Source of the DNA: Actinomycetota bacterium
GTDB taxonomy: Bacteria > Actinomycetota > Actinomycetes > Nanopelagicales > Nanopelagicaceae
Reading direction: 5' to 3'
Length of the DNA: 8,258 nucleotides
Assembly: GCA_009697555.1 (NCBI GenBank)
Contig: WLQV01000034.1
Location: 1 to 8,258 of the forward strand
Positions within the stretch are counted from its first letter, which is position 1; each line of letters starts with the position of its first letter. Of the stretch, positions 5,696-8,258 are shown in pieces. Position numbers and translations under genes: made by a program. A model generated the notes under the pieces. That model was not told where the DNA came from and did no database searches. It worked only from the letters and a program-made list of their open reading frames with translations.

Positions 5696-7011
5696 TGCTG
5701 ATGTGGTCGAGCAATGTTGCGCATACCTCTGGTTCGCTCTCACTCTCCTCACTTAACGCTCAAGATTTAGCGCGCGATTTCGGAACTCCGGCATTCTTTC
5801 TCGATGAGGCAGATTTTCGCGATCGAGTGCGCACTTGGCGCGATGGCTTGCAAGGTGCATTTGGCGATCATGCCGGCCAGGTTTATTACGCCGCAAAGGC
5901 ATTTATCTGCGTGGAAGTTGCGCGTTGGCTAGTTGAAGAGGGAATTGGAATCGATGTCTGCACCGGTGGTGAATTAGCAGTGGCAATGGCGGCAAATTTC
6001 CCACCAGAGCGAATTGAAGTGCATGGCAACAATAAATCTCTTGCCGAGTTAGAGAGCGCAATAAGAATAGGTGTGGGCACAATTGTCGCCGATTCACTCT
6101 ATGAGATTGAACGTATCGCAGCGATCTGCAAGAAATTAGGCAAGAAGCAGAAGATTCTCTTGCGCATCACACCAGGTGTTGCAGCACATACCCATGAATC
6201 AATCGCTACTGCACATGAAGATGTGAAATTTGGCTTCTCAATTGCAAGTGGCGCCGCCTGGGCCGCAATTGAAGCAGCGCGCTCCCATAGCGAAATTTCA
6301 CTACAAGGTTTCCACTGCCACATCGGTTCCCAGATTTTTAGCAGCGAGGGTTTTACTGTTTCAGCACAGCGTCTCATCGCCCTCCTTGCTAAATACCAGA
6401 AGGAATTTGGTACCGCACTGCCCGAACTTGATCTGGGTGGGGGATATGGAATTGCCTATCTCCCTGGCGATGCACCTATGAGCGCTGCAGTTGCACTAGA
6501 AAATTTAGCAAGTGCTGTAAAGAGTGCATGTGCAGAACATGGGCTCGACATTCCACGCATCTCGATCGAACCAGGTCGCGCGATTGTGGGCCCCACCATG
6601 TTCACTCTTTATGAAGTAGGAACTATTAAAGATGTCACTACCGAATCTGGAATGGTCCGTAAATATATTTCGATCGATGGTGGCATGAGCGACAACATGC
6701 GCCCTGCTCTCTACGATGCTGAATACACGGCAGTAATCGCAAATCGCGTCAGTACTGCAGCTCTCGTATCAAGTCGACTAGTTGGAAAACATTGTGAGAG
6801 TGGCGATATTCTGATTAAAGAGATTAATTTTCCCAGCGATGTCGCAGTGGGCGATTTAATTGCAATCCCTGCCACAGGTGCTTATGGCCGCAGCATGGCG
6901 AGCAATTACAACCATGTGCCACGACCACCAGTTGTCGCAGTTCGTGATGGCAAGGCGCGCATTATTCTGCGGCGCGAGACAGAGGCCGATCTACTAGGGC
7001 TAGATATTTAA
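5695..7011 (+). CDS. lysA: Diaminopimelate decarboxylase
   Basis: LysA, a fold-type III PLP enzyme, decarboxylates meso-diaminopimelate to L-lysine, the last lysine step. From the ATG at 5695 it has 438 residues. K68 in YYAAKAF binds PLP as a Schiff base. FHCHIGSQ (206-213) with H207, GGGYG (248-252) and EPGRAIVGP (292-300) line the cofactor phosphate. DGGMSDNMRPALYDAEY (328-344) and C367-E-S-G-D complete the active site across the dimer, with the cysteine and glutamate recognising substrate. GAYGRSMASNYN (395-406) supplies Y397 at the C-terminal end. Three in-frame starts crowd the junction: GTG 5692, ATG 5695 and ATG 5701. I chose 5695 because it forms the TGATG overlap with the argS stop. 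The first conserved block begins well downstream, so the choice does not affect the domains. Translational coupling to argS is likely. The gap to hom is 66 bases. Confidence 0.95.
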   Translation: MLMWSSNVAHTSGSLSLSSLNAQDLARDFGTPAFFLDEADFRDRVRTWRDGLQGAFGDHAGQVYYAAKAFICVEVARWLVEEGIGIDVCTGGELAVAMAANFPPERIEVHGNNKSLAELESAIRIGVGTIVADSLYEIERIAAICKKLGKKQKILLRITPGVAAHTHESIATAHEDVKFGFSIASGAAWAAIEAARSHSEISLQGFHCHIGSQIFSSEGFTVSAQRLIALLAKYQKEFGTALPELDLGGGYGIAYLPGDAPMSAAVALENLASAVKSACAEHGLDIPRISIEPGRAIVGPTMFTLYEVGTIKDVTTESGMVRKYISIDGGMSDNMRPALYDAEYTAVIANRVSTAALVSSRLVGKHCESGDILIKEINFPSDVAVGDLIAIPATGAYGRSMASNYNHVPRPPVVAVRDGKARIILRRETEADLLGLDI

Positions 7012-7077
7012 TAACCACTTCTATGCTCAAGCAGCAATCAGGTGCGGCATTGAGCCATTTTGTGCGAGAGTTATCCC

Positions 7078-8258
7078 ATGAAAGCCACTCCAACAACAGT
7101 CAAAATTGGCCTACTCGGCTGTGGCATCGTCGGTTCAGAAGTTGCTCGCTTACTTCTTGGCGACAAGAAGGAGCTCAGCACTCGCGCTGGAATTTCGATC
7201 GAACTCACTGCGATTGCAGTTCGCGATAAAAAGATTGCGCGCGAGGGAATTCCCGCCAATCTTCTCACTGATGATCTATCTGGCCTAGTCAATAATCCAG
7301 AGATCGATTTAGTCATCGAAGTACTCGGTGGCATTAGCCCAGCCAAGGAACTTATTCTCGCTGCGATCGCATCTGGAAAATCTGTGGTCACTGCTAATAA
7401 AGCACTCCTTGCCCAATCTGGTGCCGAGCTTTATGCCGCAGCAGATAAGAAGGGTGTCGATCTTTATTACGAAGCAGCAGTAGGCGGTGCAATTCCGATT
7501 CTGCGGCCACTTCGGGAATCACTCGTGGGCGATCATGTGCGCCGGGTAATGGGCATAGTAAATGGAACAACAAATTACATTTTGACCAAGATGGATGAAG
7601 ATGGCGCAGCATTTGGCGATGTCTTGAAAGAGGCGCAGAAACTCGGCTTTGCCGAAGCCGATCCCACTGCAGATGTCGAAGGCATTGATGCTGCAGCGAA
7701 GGCGGCAATCCTTGCCAGCCTGGCATTCCATAGTCGGGTCAGTGATAGCGCAGTCTTTCGCGAAGGTATTAGCAAGATTTCTGCCACAGACATTGCCGTT
7801 GCAAAATCAATGGATCACGTCATCAAACTTCTCGCAATTGCCGAGCTCACTGCAAATAATGAAATCTCAGTTCGAGTTCATCCCACTTTAATTCCGCGTA
7901 GCCATCCACTTGCTGCAGTACGTAACTCTTTTAACGCAGTATTTCTGACTGCCGATTCTGCTGGAGATTTAATGTTCTATGGTCGCGGCGCAGGTGGTGC
8001 ACCAACTGCCAGTGCAATTCTCGGAGATGTGGTTGCGATTTCGCGCCACTTAGCAACTGGCGCAGTTGGCGCGCCAGAGAGTGACTATGCCGATCGCGCG
8101 ATTGCACCGATTGGCCAGATCAAGACTCAATATCTCATTCGCCTCGATGTTGCCGATCGCTCCGGTGTTCTTGCAGCAATTGCCCAGTGTTTTGCTGACA
8201 ATAAGGTCTCCATTCAAACCGTGCGCCAGAGTGGTCGCGGAAGTGATGCTGAGTTGAT
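7078..8258 (+). CDS. hom: Homoserine dehydrogenase, C-terminus cut by window end
   Basis: The enzyme reduces aspartate 4-semialdehyde to homoserine with NAD(P)H, feeding threonine and methionine synthesis. The 393 residues present are open to the window edge. Actinobacterial Hom is usually around 430-445 residues, so roughly 40-50 are missing. The N-terminal nucleotide fold has GLLGCGIVG (11-19) with G14-x-G16-x-x-G19, and TANK ends in the invariant K108. The catalytic domain shows NGTTNYIL (162-169), E193 and DPTADVEG (195-202), D204 and the catalytic K208, then YGRGAGGAPTASAI (301-314). A C-terminal ACT domain starts at about 350 with YLIRLDVADRSGVL, which predicts allosteric feedback, probably by threonine as in corynebacteria. 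ATG 7078 has GAGAG at 7066-7070, seven bases upstream, and in-frame alternatives are limited by a stop at 7051. By analogy thrC and thrB should follow. It is probably in the same operon as argS-lysA. Confidence 0.95.
   Translation, partial: MKATPTTVKIGLLGCGIVGSEVARLLLGDKKELSTRAGISIELTAIAVRDKKIAREGIPANLLTDDLSGLVNNPEIDLVIEVLGGISPAKELILAAIASGKSVVTANKALLAQSGAELYAAADKKGVDLYYEAAVGGAIPILRPLRESLVGDHVRRVMGIVNGTTNYILTKMDEDGAAFGDVLKEAQKLGFAEADPTADVEGIDAAAKAAILASLAFHSRVSDSAVFREGISKISATDIAVAKSMDHVIKLLAIAELTANNEISVRVHPTLIPRSHPLAAVRNSFNAVFLTADSAGDLMFYGRGAGGAPTASAILGDVVAISRHLATGAVGAPESDYADRAIAPIGQIKTQYLIRLDVADRSGVLAAIAQCFADNKVSIQTVRQSGRGSDAEL

Noticed and set aside
7023..7229. Open frame of 68 codons starting in the lysA-hom gap.
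   Set aside because: It overlaps the hom start in another frame; hom's nucleotide-binding motif is clear in its own frame.
7364..7371. GCGATCGC octamer, as in the cyanobacterial HIP1 repeat.
   Set aside because: I noticed only one copy; the related CGATCG hexamers lie in ordinary codons such as GCC-GAT-CGC and do not form a pattern.

Overview
The window looks like chromosomal DNA from an actinobacterium of moderate G+C content. The main evidence is the gene order argS-lysA-hom, which is characteristic of Actinobacteria, where it usually continues into thrC and thrB. The protein sequences and the actinobacterial-type arsenate reductase agree with this. The moderate base composition, short intergenic gaps and scarcity of strong Shine-Dalgarno sites suggest a streamlined planktonic lineage such as the freshwater Nanopelagicales (acI). 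That last placement is inference. I see no mobile element, phage gene, CRISPR array or rRNA.

Left part (about 80-1661): metY, an O-acetylhomoserine sulfhydrylase, is read leftwards and ends in a branched hairpin with a T-tract. Its roughly 150-base leader can fold into a closing helix, an internal hairpin and a possible pseudoknot just upstream of a good ribosome binding site. This is a candidate methionine- or SAM-responsive element, but it does not fit the SAM-I or SAM-IV core as I know it. The leader runs into the start codon of the divergent gene.

Middle (1648-3830): a 550-residue DUF885 metallopeptidase-like gene is followed, in a stop/start overlap, by a small arsenate reductase of the low-molecular-weight phosphatase fold. 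The arsenate reductase has no ATG, GTG or TTG that would include its catalytic loop. The only plausible start is ATT, in the junction TAATT, where TAATG would be expected. A class II tRNA-Leu(UAG) with an encoded CCA follows on the opposite strand.

Right part (3831-8258): a 188-base gap holds two inverted repeats and a weak possible leaderless -10 box. After it come argS, lysA (overlapping the argS stop) and hom (cut by the window end). lysA makes lysine from meso-diaminopimelate. hom makes homoserine, the precursor of threonine and, after O-acetylation, of the substrate used by MetY. The window therefore carries the terminal lysine step, the homoserine branch-point enzyme and a sulfur-assimilating methionine enzyme, all fed by aspartate semialdehyde. 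All five large proteins look intact in their catalytic motifs. The most unusual items are the metY leader and the start codon of the arsenate reductase gene.
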